The position numbers and the translations under genes were made by a program. Of a DNA stretch of 64,000 nucleotides, positions 24,389-36,585 are shown piece after piece. Below the pieces are notes generated by a model. It did not search any database and was not told the origin of the DNA. It saw only the letters and a list, made by a program, of their open reading frames with translations. The stretch is from Gamsiella multidivaricata (taxonomy: Eukaryota; Mortierellomycota; Mortierellomycetes; Mortierellales; Mortierellaceae), in contig NW_026251715.1 in the NCBI RefSeq assembly GCF_025024155.1, forward strand, positions 62,001-126,000. The letters are read 5' to 3'. Within the stretch, counting starts at the first letter, position 1. Each line of letters begins with the position of its first letter.

Positions 24389-25970
24389 CGACACATGAGA
24401 CAGAAAGATAGGTTGTTGTAGAGCACTTACTGTAATTTTAGTTAACTTGTCAACCAGCATGAAATATAAGTAATGATCAAATATGAAGAGAAAGACACGA
24501 AGCCATGTGCAGGGAAGACATCGATAACAACTCCTTCTTTGCAGCGTCTTATTAGTGTGATTACATGGATGCAGAACACGCGCGCTATGGAAGCAATTTA
24601 CGCGTTCCCATGAAGGCCACGGATGTTGGACTGTCTTCTCTCTTGGGCCAGTTTTGTTGTTTGTCTGCACAGATTATTGCAATTAGCTAAATATGCGCTT
24701 GGGCCGAAAGGGGAAGCATGGTTCGCGCGCGAGAGAGGGGGCTCTCATCCCCCAATCATGTCGGTCCTTGGGTTCTTCTGGCCTTGCGACATTGTCAGAA
24801 AGGGAGAAAGACCACAATCGGCGTGTGCGTGTTCATTGGCTATGGTGGCGGCGGGGCTGGTTCCGATACGCGTTTGGCTCCTACCGTACTTGGTTTTGTG
24901 CGTCCAAATGGAGGCGATCGGATGGGATCATTGGCTGACGAGGCATCTTCGGGGAGGAGAGTGTCCCTGCATGTCGTAAGACAGAAGAGCCCACCATTAT
25001 TTCTTTTGTAGTGTTTGATAGGCTTAACAGGAACAAAAAATAAAAAAGAATAGAATGGGCCACGACATCCATTCATGAAAGCATTCTTGAGAATAAGTAT
25101 GTAGCATTGTTTGCGGCTCTGTCTCTGTCCAGGGACCTGTCAAGTAATTTTATCTACGCGTTTCTTTTGCGTTCTCTAGAATTGCAGGCATACACGTCCT
25201 ATCCGGTGTCAGTACTCTTCTTTGGATGCAGGTGCCGAACAAGGAAGGGTGTAATCGGCCATCATTTACTCTAGGCATGTGTTTGTTCTAGACCGACCGG
25301 GTACTATGCAGACAGAATGCAGGACAAAGGCGGTGCCTTACTTCCCACGCACCAACTATCTTTTTTTATGGTCCGCGCCTGCTCCTCCAGCCTCCTTGCT
25401 TTTTGATATCTTTATCGCAGTGAACAAAACGGTTCCTTTGATATTTTACCTTTTTCCTTCTCAATAGAAACGTACCTGTATCAGCGTACCTTTGGCTCGA
25501 TTCAAGGTAACCTGGGCATGCATTGCATAATTGTGTTACCCATACTTCGGAAAGGTGATTGTGGGAGACCAAACCTCGTATCCTATTTGTGCCCTGAGTC
25601 AATGCATCCAACCAACCACAGTCTTGTACTCCCCGTCTGGCGCGCGCATCCAAAAACGCTAGTCTAGGCTAGCAACGTGGTATGACCATTTGGCTAGTGT
25701 TTCCCTGTTCTAGAGCCGGAGCCGAGGATGCTGATCCCTATGATTGGCTAGGGTTAGATCCCAGGGCCTACTGGCGAATGAGAGCCCCATCTGGTTGGTC
25801 ATGTTGAGTAGGGCTGGAGGCTACAGTTTGCGTCCATGGCATATGGCATGCCGCGTCGATGCTCTTTATTATTTTCTTTGGTCATCCATAGACTAGTCCT
25901 AGGAAACAGAAAATATGGGATTCAATTTTAAATTAAATTCCGTTGGATTACATATTCAACCTTGCTCCAA
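24389..25970. other. Intergenic between TOK channel and S1/P1 nuclease
   Basis: About 1.6 kb without a supported gene. Overlapping short open frames at 24620-25070 on both strands look like chance. AT content rises toward 25960, just before the TATA box of the nuclease gene. Confidence 0.45.
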
Positions 25971-25978
25971 TATAAAAG
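25971..25978 (+). promoter_or_regulatory. TATA box (TATAAAAG) of S1/P1 nuclease
   Basis: TATAAAAG lies 115 bp before the ATG at 26086, followed by a pyrimidine-rich leader. The position fits a start of transcription near 26005. Confidence 0.5.
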
Positions 25979-26085
25979 CTACCCCACTTCACGCTCGATA
26001 GCATGGTTTCCTTCTTTACCTTGTTCTTCTCCAGCTTGATCTTACTTTCCTCTTCATACACACAGAAACCAAACTTCCAAGCAAC

Positions 26086-27354
26086 ATGCGTCTGTCTTCC
26101 TCTGTCGCTGCTGTCGCTTCTTTGATGGCGCTCAATCCCAGCACTGTCCAAGCCTGGGGTGTCCTCGGTAAAGCAGGAACTCCTCATTTCATCTACAGCC
26201 ATAGGTTCTTCTTAATCTATTGCGGTCATTTCTGACAGTTCAATCTTGTTCATCAAATAGGCCACACCTTGACTGGCCAGATCGCTCAGCAGTTCCTGAC
26301 ACCTACCACTGCTAATCAGATCAGCCAGATCCTAGACCCTTCCTATAGCGGTCTTCTCTCTAACGTTGCTGACTGGGCTGACAAAGTCCGTCCCCTCAGC
26401 CAGTACAGGCAAGTCTGATGTATCTATCTTCATGTTCACCGCCGCTGCACTCCATGTATTAACAGTAATACTGATATCTTTTCCACACATCTGTTTTATT
26501 ATCATTTTTCTTCTATGTAGCTGGACATCTTCCATGCACTTCTTCAACCCCGTCGGTGACAACCCACCGGAGCGCTGCACAGCCGACTACGTCTATGGTG
26601 GCATCGACAACGTCAACGCGATCATGAACATGACAGCAACTCTGTACCAGTTCCAGCAGACCCCGCCCACTTCATCGGGTGACATCAAGACCCGTGAGGA
26701 GGCCCTCAAGTTCTTTACCCATTTCATGGGCGATATCCACCAGCCCCTTCATGACTCAACCCCTCTTCTTGGCGGAAACCAGGCTCCCATCAAGTGGGGT
26801 CGCGCCAAGAACAACCTTCACAGCCTGTGGGATACCTTGCTCCTCACCGTAAGTGATTCTTTCGTCTCATGATGCTCATCCGCTTTCGGTGGTCCCTGAC
26901 CTTCCCAAGAACATTGTGTTCTGCTTCCTCAACATAGAAAGACGTCACCGACCGTTTTGATAATGATCCCCAGGCCTACTTGGATGATACTGTGAAGTTG
27001 GCCAAGACCTACTGGTCCGACGCTTCTACTTGGACATACTGCGACCCTGCTCGTAACGGCAAGAACCCCTGGTCCGATGTCACCAGCTCACTCAAGACCC
27101 TGTGCCCGATCCAATGGGCCGTCGATGCTAACGCCCTCGACTGCTCCTACGTCTGGGTCGATTATTCCGCTACCCGCGACTACTCGACCGATTACTTCAA
27201 GACCGTTACTGGACCCTCGAGCAAGTACTTGCTCCAGAAGCAGCTCGCCATGGCCGGCGTCCGCATGGCTGCTGTTCTCAATGAGATCTATGACCCCTCT
27301 GCGAAGCCTCCCCTGACCAAGCGGGGTCTCGCAAGATTGTCCTCCAGTCACTGA
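26086..27354 (+). CDS. Secreted S1/P1-type zinc nuclease, 324 aa
   Basis: S1/P1 nucleases cut single-stranded DNA and RNA and remove 3' phosphates, using three zinc ions; they act outside the cell. Exons 26086-26167, 26261-26408, 26521-26848 and 26938-27354 join in frame. A signal peptide (residues 1 to about 23) is cut before Trp, giving the family N-terminus WGVLGH whose Trp and His bind zinc. Other ligands are present: NVADWAD, SSMHFF, FTHFMGDIHQPLH and NNLHSLWD. Length is typical and all catalytic residues are intact. The second intron uses a GC donor (AG|GCAAGT) with a TAG acceptor; this splice is needed to give YSWTSSMHFF. A KR near the C-terminus could be a processing site. Role probably nutrient scavenging. 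Confidence 0.93.
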
Positions 27355-27428
27355 AGGAGAAAACGTAGCATTTGAACCGTTTTTGCTTTGACCACAATCA
27401 TTCATTCTTTTTTGGTTTATTTTGAAAA

Positions 27429-27434
27429 AATAAA
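27429..27434 (+). terminator. Poly(A) signal AATAAA of S1/P1 nuclease
   Basis: AATAAA lies 75 bp after the TGA stop, within an AT-rich 3' flank. Confidence 0.5.
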
Positions 27435-27711
27435 TCCTGCAGGCAGGGTGCCATTATTTATTAAAAAGAACAGTACAGTCAAATCGTTAGGATGTTGATC
27501 ATATTGTCCAAGTTGGCGCGTAGGAGTGTGTCTGATGCTCTGATGCGCGGCAAGAACAGTATGTCAATACACCATGGAGCTTGATCTTCGTTGAACACAA
27601 CTGGCCATGAATGTTCGTCTCATTTATCAACCATGCCTCCTTATTCGTTGTTGTTTTGAGGTCTGTTTCGGCTGACTCTTCGTCCAAAAGGATTCGCGTG
27701 GCAAGGGAGCC

Positions 27712-28390
27712 TTATCTTGTCGCTAGAAGGGACGAGGGCGCCGTCTCGTCAACATTAAGCTGGATTTTGGTGTTTAGACGCAGAGACGAGGTGGCCAGCG
27801 CGCTAAAGGACTGCGTCCTGATGACGAGCCATTCGTCGCCCACGGCGAAGGTGATCAGAGGCCAAACGCCAGCATAGTGGGGCCTTGACGGTGGCAAGGA
27901 GTTCTGGGCCGAGACATCCTTTTTTCATTGAACGGTTCTCTTTATGCGTTGGTGGTCCCCATAGGCCCATACACCTCCACCGTATTTACGATGAGGACCT
28001 GTCCGTTCCTTGATTGTACATGATGGAGCCGGCCAAGATTTAGGCGCAAACAACACGTCAACAAGACCAGGGCAGTATAGCTGCAAGCAATGGTCGCTAA
28101 TAGCGAGATACAGTAGCCCAAAAATGATCCTGTTGAACATTGCTGACTGGACCCTTCATAAAGTGATTTTACGTCGTCCCCCATCCTGATCGACATACCG
28201 TATCGCCCCCGATTCGCTATCATCCATGACACGAGGAGAGTCTGTAAGTTAAATGGTCTTTTGTTTTCACGACTTGACATTGAAATTGCACTTTGATTAC
28301 TTGTTGCAATGTTTCTTACTTCTCGCCTCTGGTCTTGATACCCATGACCGCTAGTCGATAAGGCGTTCCCGGTGTGGGGAATACTGCCAC
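27712..28390 (-). other. Possible decayed or unrecognised gene
   Basis: Several minus-strand frames have mixed, coding-like composition but do not join cleanly. Examples are the frame ending near 28325 (KRPSLKRPEPANVAVFPTP), a hydrophobic frame at 28010-28120 (ISLLATIACSYTALVLLT), one at 27925-28070 (IKERTGPHRKYGGGVWAYGD), and one ending at 27712 (FAVGDEWLVIRTQSFSALA). Splice-like sites are present but phases conflict. It could be a broken gene or chance. I assign no function. Confidence 0.2.
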
Positions 28391-30170
28391 ATTTGCTGGC
28401 TCTGGCCGTTTCAGGGAAGGTCTCTTTTTGGCCACCGAGACCAGTGCTCGTACTTGAAACAGCGTGTACGAAAACTTCTAGTTCGACAGCACTGTTGGCA
28501 GCATGGGGTCGGTGGGTGTGAGATTAGGATGAAAGCAGTCTGCCGAATGTTTGTTAAATTTGGGCGAAGATATCAGATATATAATAATAGTAAAAAAAGG
28601 TGGCAACAGCGACGGCCGCAGTAACTTACCTGAACCCAGCTAGACCATCGTTGCTTTGCTTTTTGAGCACGAAGTAGGTTTTGATTTGGTGCTGTCTTTG
28701 AATAAAAGAGATTGGCGATCTTGATCTGGATAGGCTCATCTTCGAATGAGAAAAAATCATGAACACCATCCTAGACATGGACGATGTCGAACGAGACCAT
28801 TAACACAATATAACATTTGCAGCAATATAGGTGGGTATCGCGAGATAGCTCCATGCGGAAACATCTATAGACCACCTGCGTAATTCAATCGACGTCTTGG
28901 TGAGTCAGTTGAGTATCTTGCTGGACCTTGTTGCAGAGACTTTTGAGGGTGGCACTAAAATTCAGATCCCTTCAGCTTTAACTTTAAAATGGTAATTGGG
29001 ACGATCCCTAACCCAGCCCGGTAGTGTTGCACTGCATTTCGCTGTCCAACCACACTGGCACCAACGTCAACAAGACCCTGATGTTAGCCTACCATACTCG
29101 TCACCCCATTAATATAAGCGCCCTATCCATGTACTCCAAATTACCGATCGTCTCTGGTGTCGTCCATGAGCATCCGTTATTGCCACTGCATTATCGGTAG
29201 GTATAGGACTGAGCGTACATCTCCCTTTGTAGTGTATTTGGCCCGCTTTGATCTGTTTACATTCTCATCACTGGTCTCCCTCATTGGTTGGAGGCAGATC
29301 AGTTTAATCTAAATAGAGTCCGCGAAACGATGTCCACCAATATGTTGTACGTGCTGAGCGCAGTATGGAAAGGAGAATCATATAACTGTGCTTCCCAGCA
29401 ACTATGCTGCAGTAGGGTACAATGGTGCTCAACGCGTCTTGGATTACACGTGCAAAAGTAAGAGGGGTCACCCGTCATCTATTAAATGGGTGTTCTGGCG
29501 GGGCCATTAAAGATCCCTCTCTTGTTTCATTAGTTATTTCCCCTGGTAAAACCTTATTTTATTCCAGAAACGGCTCCCAGGAGCGACAGGGGCTGGACCC
29601 GGCTTCGTCGGGTACTGACGATGGAATTCAGCAATGAATGCGCAGCGGGTTCTCACGATCGTTCATCCGGAGAAAAGTCTTTCCAATCGACTAGGTACTG
29701 CAACTTGCGATTGCGCATTCTTGATTCCAAGATGACTTTGACCTCATAATCAATTTATCCTTCAACTTCATAGATGGTGTGGGTGCTGCTTATCGTCCAG
29801 CGATCCCAATGACATGATAGGGCTCCAACAATGAGACATGGAACACAGGGTGAATCCGTGTCATCGATGCAGGGAGATCAAGGATTTTTATACACCATCG
29901 ACGGGCATTGGAAGCAAGACCATCTCGTTTGACGGGGCAGAGCCTCGTGACGCCGACTCTTTTCGATAACGGGAAACGAATGATATTTCGGCTTATTATC
30001 GCACGGAATGGACGGTGCCTGTAATGCAGCTATTCCACCTGCAGATGCTGCACACATTACAGTACAGTCAACACAGTAGGGTCCCTGGCATTTTACGCGA
30101 CGATACTGGGACGGAAACGTGTCAGTCCTGTGGTGTAGTAAACGGGAATCGTCTGGTTGACCTCGTATAG
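28391..30170. other. Gene-poor stretch
   Basis: About 1.8 kb without a convincing gene on either strand. Open frames at 29422-29637 (plus) and 29878-30186 (minus) are short and show no domain. The region leads into the duplicated, transposon-derived sequence that follows. Confidence 0.4.
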
Positions 30171-30174
30171 AATT

Positions 30175-30354
30175 AATCACCTTCAAGGACTGCCCTGATG
30201 CAGCACTGAGAATCCCAGTAACACGCCCGAAAGTGTCACATATTACATAAAGGCAGGTTCTTTTTTTTTTTTTTTATGGGGTGGACTTACAGAACAGTCT
30301 GAACTAACTGCTTGTACTTCTCACCAGGCGTGCTGCGCTAATTTCCGCCTATGC
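30175..30354 (+). repeat. Direct repeat, copy 1, with T15 tract
   Basis: The copy runs from AATCACCTTCAAGGACTGCC through a 15-T run (30261-30275) and GTGGACTTACAGAACAG to TCACCAGGCGTGCTGCGCTAA. Copy 2 follows at 30511-30693 in the same orientation. Confidence 0.7.
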
Positions 30355-30560
30355 TGACCAGTGCGCCCGTGAAAGGCAGCAGCGGCGTGAGCGTCTAATC
30401 GCCACCTGGACGAACCGGAGCATGCGGGTCTGGCGTCTGGCCCTGCTACAGGACCTCTCAAACACCTCGGATATGCATATGTGGCCAAACTATCAAACTG
30501 GCCACTCCAGAATCACCTTCAGGGACTGCCCTGAGAATCCTAATAACGCGCTCGAAAGGT

Positions 30561-30613
<53 letters not shown>

Positions 30614-31085
30614 CGAGGTGGACTTACAGAACAGTTTGAACTAACCGCTGATGTACTTCTCACCAGGCGCGCTGAATTAATTGCCGCTTACAATCGCCGT
30701 GATCACGCATTAGATCTAGATGCGTTATCCCTTTCCCCTATATTTCTAGTCCCCTATACTAGATGCATTTATAGCTATTCTCTAGTATATAAGGCACGAT
30801 CTGCCACTATTAAAAGGGCATATCGTTTTTCACAGACTTATCGTCCCATATACTTCTCAGCGGCCTTTCATTGAAGGCTTGGTGACAGACGTTGATGTCA
30901 AAAATAACCGCCACTATCTTGGTCATATGGTCAAATGCAAATACTGTATGGCCAAGATGTGGGTGCAGGAGCGGTGCAAAGGTACTTCCAAGAGAAACCT
31001 CAAGTTCACGCTTTACTGCTCAAAGGGCCGCATTGTACTGCTTTTCGCATATTTCACCAGAGTTCACTGTATATTTAGTTTAACA
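30340..31085 (+). mobile_element. Decayed Helitron-like element, N-terminal coding fragment
   Basis: A frame from about 30336 reads ADQCARERQQRRERLIATW and then TFRDCPENPNNALER up to 30559; it resumes after the poly-T segment as RAELIAAYNRRDHALD. From about 30911 another frame gives HYLGHMVKCKYCMAKMWVQE followed by RCKGTSKRN and YCSKGRIVLL. This Cys-containing block resembles the zinc-binding segment before the helicase-like domain of fungal Helitron proteins (pattern HxLGxM, CxxC, WxxER, CCxxGK). Stops and frame changes show decay, and no Rep or helicase domain is present. Element ends were not found. The family assignment is pattern recognition from memory. Confidence 0.45.
30511..30693 (+). 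repeat. Direct repeat, copy 2, with T50 tract
   Basis: Second copy of the 30175-30354 unit, 336 bp downstream. Its T run (30564-30613) is 50 T long against 15 in copy 1. The flanks of each T run look like a splice donor (GAAAGGTAGG) and acceptor (TTCTCACCAG), so each copy may hold an intron of the parent element. Confidence 0.7.
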
Positions 31086-31574
31086 AGTGTACCTCCAGCT
31101 CACTATTACATTTAATACAAATAAATACCTAATCGGTGTGATGTGTGGAGCCACATCTCTTTCTCACTCATTTTGAATCCCAAAATATCTCACTGCTCCG
31201 CATCGACCCACCAAAGCCCGACCCAAGCTATCCAGAGAACTCGCATAAAAATACGGATAGCCACCACATATATATATTCGTACACACCAGTTATAATAAA
31301 GCAGTTCTCTTCTTCACTTTGAGTGTCTTGTTACAGTGGATAACGACGAGATTGTGAGCGATTGATGGAGTTGTGTCGCGACTCCAGCCAGGGTGCTTAG
31401 CCACACATAATGCCCATAGTTACAGTTAAAGTTAATTCACCTCTTCTCTCTAGGCTGGTCCAATCCGACTAATAATAAATAAATAAACTCTTTTTCTCAT
31501 GACATATATTGACGACTGCCCTATAGGTAGTCGGGGAACATGCAAAGCTTCGTTTGTCGATCAACTCCTCCGGT
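31086..31574. other. AT-rich intergenic
   Basis: No supported gene. AT-rich sequence with AATAAATAAATAAA near 31473-31487 lies between the Helitron remnant and the 3' end of the LMBRD2-like gene. Confidence 0.4.
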
Positions 31575-31580
31575 TTTATT

Positions 31581-32770
31581 TCAGTCGTCCTCATCAAAGA
31601 TGTTCACCAAAGGACTAGCCTGCCGACGATCAGGTCCCGTATTCCTTGAAGACGAATTAAACACCCTTGTGTTGCTATTCCCTGATCTGCCGCTGCCACC
31701 ATCCGTCGGACTTGGCGACCCAAACACTCGACTGTTCGGCCGACTGTTCCTTCCAGACTGACCAGCAACACCCGCCACCGATGCCTGCTGTACCCCTTGA
31801 CCCTGGGGGCTCTGGTTTCTCGAAGAGTATGCACTCTGATTGCTGCTGGGTGATCTAGAATCACCCACGGAAAGCAATCGTTCCCGATCGTCATCGCGCA
31901 CCGACGGACTATAGCCCGAAGGTTGCTGCTGCACTGAGGCAAACATCAATGCTGGACCTGTCCGTGTTGCAGCCGACGAATTACGATCTGGCCGGATAGT
32001 TTGACGTCCCGTATAGTGCTGTTGACGTTGATGATCATTCTGCCCCGCGCTCTCGATGCTCGACCGGGCTCCATCGCTGTCTACGAGATCAGAACTTGCT
32101 GCATTGTCCAAAAAAATGGCCTGCTTGGGTCGGACGAATTTCCGCCACAAGGCCGTAAAAGGGCTATGTGTGGGCTGGGTATCGAGCTTGGCCAGGTTCC
32201 TGTGTGAACTGCGATTCGAGGTCGTGCCCTGCCGATTGGACGAATCCAGAGAACCAGGTCCGATGCCCATGCTTCCTCCAACATTGGCACCAGCCCCTAC
32301 GCTTCCACCATTTCCCCCGAACGGATCAAACGACTCCCTGTGGCCGAACCTAGTCTGCGTATTACCAGAGTCTTCATCATCTGAGAAGTCGTCAAAATAC
32401 GGTTCCTGGATAGGCCGCTGATTTACTCCGCTCGGATAGGGTCTGACATCCCGCCACACGCTGGCACTGGATCCTTCGCCAAGCATACTGTGAGCCGTGT
32501 TATCGCCTCTCCTTCGATTTTTGTTACTGTTGTACGACTGGAGAATATTGAAAGCAAAATACGATATTAGGAGATCGCTCCTGGAGATACCACTATAGAA
32601 ACCGCAGAAAATACAAAGGACAAACCTCGAATGCTGCCCCACGTCTAGCGGCGAAATCTCTGTTCAATCCAGCTCGATCCGGCAACAGCAGTCTTTCCTC
32701 GTCTCTTCGAGCTATAGGTTGAAATCACAAAGATATCAGTACCGTCCGAATTCGGAAACATCGTACCTAC

Positions 32771-32802
<32 letters not shown>

Positions 32803-35437
32803 CACACCACGCACCATCCTTGAGAACTTGGAGGCCTTCTTCGAGGTCTCCGCCAATGCCGCCTTCTTCATCGTCATTGTCGAAAAAGTTGTCCGAGATA
32901 CTGCAAATGGCAAACATCTTGGCAAATACGTTGAAGAGTGTGATCAAAGTAGGAACGAGAATCACATAGGGCATATAGTAGTTGAACTCGCCCAGAAACG
33001 GAACCATGTCGATCTTTCCCATGTACTATTATTGGAAAAAGATATTGAAGATGAGCGGAAATTAGCGGGCCGTCCAGCCATTCTAATGCCATCAAAGTAT
33101 TCATGCAGATATACGTACAGCTGAGAATTCTGTGCTGTCCTCCTTTCCAATTGCTGAGATTGTGAGATAGTTGTATACCAAAGGAAACCTATTAGAAGTT
33201 GAAAGGAGTATTTCTGGTTAATATCACAGTTTCGCAAAAAGTATACGCTACAGTCAGGCCAAAGTCGTCCTCTACTCACGTTAGACGGCAAAGGTAAGAT
33301 CCGATGAAAAGCAGAGTTGGCTCATCCGTGTGGTGGTTGGGCACAAGAACATAGTTGTTCAGAAGCTTCATCTTCATAAGCGTCGTGTAGGCACATGTGC
33401 ACATGTACAGCATGGTGAAAAAACCGATTGCCTATATAAATTCCATGCAGAGAAGATAGCTTTACATTAGTACTACAGTTCGAATGATAACCAAAGTGTG
33501 ATATATCGATAGGATGACAAGCTATATCCGTACCTCAATGGCTCCATAGGACATGCGATCTCGCGCCATTTGTACCAAAAGCCCGATGACACTCAGGATA
33601 GGATTAACATTTTGGTATGTCATCTCGGACCACACGATCAGCAATGACAGAGTGGCACAGATGACAGAGAGCGACCGCAAAAGAATCGGACGTAACTTCA
33701 AGTGCCAGATCCACTCAAACGACAACTGCCATTCCTTTGGTTTCGATGTCATAGGCCTCAAACTAGATCGGAACTTCCTAGAGACGGGATATTTGAATAA
33801 AGGCACTTAGCAATCCGGTCGATAGGAGAAGTAAAGATGGCTACAGCTGAGGTGCCAGCTTACTTTTCAGGATTATCTGCATTCTCCTGAATATCCTGGG
33901 CCAAGAATCCAGCTTTCAACAGGTCGTGCCAGATTCTATTCATAATAAACAAAAGTGCAAAGAAATTTCATCTGTCAGCGACCTCATCAATTTGCATTTT
34001 CCGACTGCGCATCTATTTTCGTTTCTGTCACCTACGCTGTCCAACGATCCTTCATCCGCAGTGCTCTTTTGATCCTGGCGTTCAAATCTGCCAGGTATTT
34101 TTCTGTGATAACCGCTGGTACAAGCGATTCCAGAGAGTATTTCCGTCCGCCTGCTCCTCCTGAAACCCTTGGGACGCTCAGTGTCGCTCCGCTCGCAGTA
34201 CTCACAGGATCCGATCTTTGCCCTTGTGAAGAGGAGATAGGCGAGGTAGTCCTATTCGACTCGAATTGAACACCTCGTACCGCCGGAAAGTCCTCAACCA
34301 TCCGATCAATATATGGTCGAAGGGGATCTGAAAGTTGAACCTTATGACAGACTACCGACAGTTCCTAAAACGGGCGCCAATATGAAGTCAGTCAGAATAT
34401 TTTTTGGTAACAAACCTTGAATTGAGAGTCATGAGGATAAAGCCCAAGGGTCTCCCGTGACGACTCCCCACGCTTCCGGATGCAGCTGCTCACCTTGGCC
34501 ACATTGAGGACCTCGTCTTCTGTGTCCTGCTTCTTGTCCTTGACCACACTCGCCTTGAAGCCAATTCTCCGGAGCTCGCGCGCGTTGTCTCCTTTATGCC
34601 ACAGCCTCCTGGGTACGTCCACCATACCATATCCCATGAATATGACGACTAGAACCAGGCCCCAGCTGTTGCTCAATGCCATCACGTACGCACGTAGATT
34701 GCTGCTTCCTTGCGAGTACCAAACATAGACCAAGCCCAAAAGCGCCACAGATCCGATAATGAGCTGGTAGATGATATTGTATCGAACTGCATGACGAATA
34801 CGCTTTATGACCGTGAATTCTCCTGACTGCGTGTATGCTTGCAGCAATGGAATCATCACCCTGCATTGAATAATTCGAGTAAGCGATGTGAGTAGGAGCC
34901 ATATCATGCTTGCATGCATTCGTTCAGACTTGCTTTCGAACAAATAGCCGCATGACGATGTTGGACCAAACAAACAGAGAGTGCCGAATGGACAAATGCC
35001 TTGTTTATGGTTTTGCTCAATGTAGAAGACGATGAATACGTACCATGTCAGCGCAAAACTGCACCAGTAAATGGTCCTCCATGCTGCTATAAGGAACTCG
35101 CTCGAGACGTACATGAAGGGCTCCTTGCACATGTCCTCGCCCTCGCATTCCCGCGCCAAGGTCTATCACCAATCGAAGAAATATTCCTTGCGTTTGAGTT
35201 TGTCGTTCCCTGGAGGCAGCTCAGAACGGAAAAAAAGCAGCTGTCGTGCGATCTCCTACTTACGGAGGAAAGGTCCACAGGAACGAGGACAACGATGGAG
35301 AAGGGGAAGAACCAGCTGATGTAGGCGATGAGACTCACATACCAGGCATGCTCAACCCTGTTGCCAAAGTAATTGAGCAACCCTGCCACGAGCACAATCA
35401 ATGCCAGAGTTCCGGCAACGATGGGTAGGACTGCCAT
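31581..35437 (-). CDS. LMBRD2: LMBR1-family membrane protein, LMBRD2-like
   Basis: LMBRD2 proteins are polytopic LMBR1-family membrane proteins linked in animals to GPCR signalling; the fungal role is unknown. The start ATG 35437 begins MAVLPIVAGTLALIVLVAGL with a first helix. Many exons follow: FLIAAWRTIYWCSFALTW, MIPLLQAYTQSGEFTVIKRI, NSWGLVLVVIFMGYGMVDVP and later LSLLIVWSEMTYQNVNPILS match LMBRD2 in order. About nine membrane helices are visible. The C-terminal tail (exons below 32711) is hydrophilic, ending SPLVNIFDEDD. In it, exons 32872-32815 and from 32711 join over a 103-bp intron containing a 30-base A run on the plus strand (T on the coding strand). An AATAAA at 31575-31580 touches the stop. 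Exact borders of several exons near 33-34 kb were not fixed. Confidence 0.85.
32772..32801 (+). repeat. A30 homopolymer inside LMBRD2-like intron
   Basis: Thirty consecutive A on the plus strand; on the coding strand this is a T tract lying upstream of the TAG acceptor and can serve as polypyrimidine tract. Confidence 0.85.
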
Positions 35438-35898
35438 GGTTGCTGTAAGAGCTCTTTGTTCCGACACTGTCTAGTGAACCGCGATCTGTTTGGAGCCGAA
35501 GGGAAGTAGGGCGAAAAGAGAGGAGAGAAGAGGATGCCTGAGACGATGGGATTCCTGATGAGTCAGAGTGTGGGGTGTGAGAGGGAAAGAGTGGAAGCAC
35601 GAACACCTCAATTGAGTTAAGCAAAGGATGCTGTGTGGCAAAACTGCTTTTTGTACCCCTCATTGTGCGGGTGCTATGAAGAATCGTCAGTCAGAATCAC
35701 CCTTACTTATCCTCGCACTGTCGTCGTTGATATCGTTAGCAGTAGCATCATTACTCATGCAATTGCTTCACGAACTCGGATAGGAAAATAGGGAGGGCGT
35801 CTGCCAAGCATGTGCTGCCAAAAAACCAGGGGATGCCAATGGTCGTTTATCTGTTTTGAATGTTCATCTCTACAAGTGTCTAGCGCGTGTCTCTTCTG

Positions 35899-36333
35899 TC
35901 ATTTTCGTCGTGTGAGATAATGCTCAATGTCCTGTGCAGTCATCCTGGGCGACCAACCGTGCGTATAAGCCTTGGAAGCAGCGCCGATGTAGGTCATGAA
36001 TGCATCCGCGAGGCTGATACCGAAGTGATCGCTAATCGTGGTCCAGGATACATGGTGGTGCCTCATCTCGGACAACAGGGTATCTCGCTCTGACACATCG
36101 TGGAAGCTGTAGAGGGATGTTGCTCGCTGCTGCTGTTGTTGTTGTTGTTCCTGGTCTTGCAGCACGGCCGCATGTGCCTCGTTCGTAGTGGCAAGACTCC
36201 TTTGAGCGACACTAAATGCGGCTGTAGTATTCGAAAGCCTGTGATAAAGTGGGCTGTGAGCTCGTCGTATTAGGCTGAAAGATGGCGTTGTCAGGACAGG
36301 GGCTGCCCGTCTTGCCATCGTCTTTGTTGCCAT
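35899..36333 (-). CDS. Small protein with mitochondrial-type presequence, 144 aa
   Basis: Not recognised. One exon from ATG 36333. The first 50 residues are rich in Arg, Ala and Ser and lack acidic residues (MATKTMARRAAPVLTTPSFS), as in a mitochondrial presequence. A Gln run of seven follows at about residues 62-69. The C-terminal 75 residues look folded and helical (HDVSERDTLLSEMRHHHVSW, then ISDHFGISLADAFMTYIGAA and MTAQDIEHYLTRRK); the W..I...FG pattern recalls a small helix-turn-helix. I give no function. It lies between the LMBRD2-like and chitinase genes, on the same strand as both. Confidence 0.55.
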   Translation of the reverse strand: MATKTMARRAAPVLTTPSFSLIRRAHSPLYHRLSNTTAAFSVAQRSLATTNEAHAAVLQDQEQQQQQQQRATSLYSFHDVSERDTLLSEMRHHHVSWTTISDHFGISLADAFMTYIGAASKAYTHGWSPRMTAQDIEHYLTRRK

Positions 36334-36585
36334 GTCGGAGCGGTGAGTGGGCGATGAGGAAGGAGGAATTCAGGAACGGAAAGGAAAATTGATCGGTGTC
36401 CAACCTAAAATGTGCTATTGATCACTTCAGTTCAAAGTGTAATCCTTTCAGACCCTTGCTCATGCTGGCCACCATGCATCCGTACGCTCAGGGCAACTCA
36501 CGTTTTTTGCCATACAACTATTCAACTCAATCTATTATTGCAATCTACTCTTTGTGTAAAGAAGGGTATACGATTCAACACTGGC

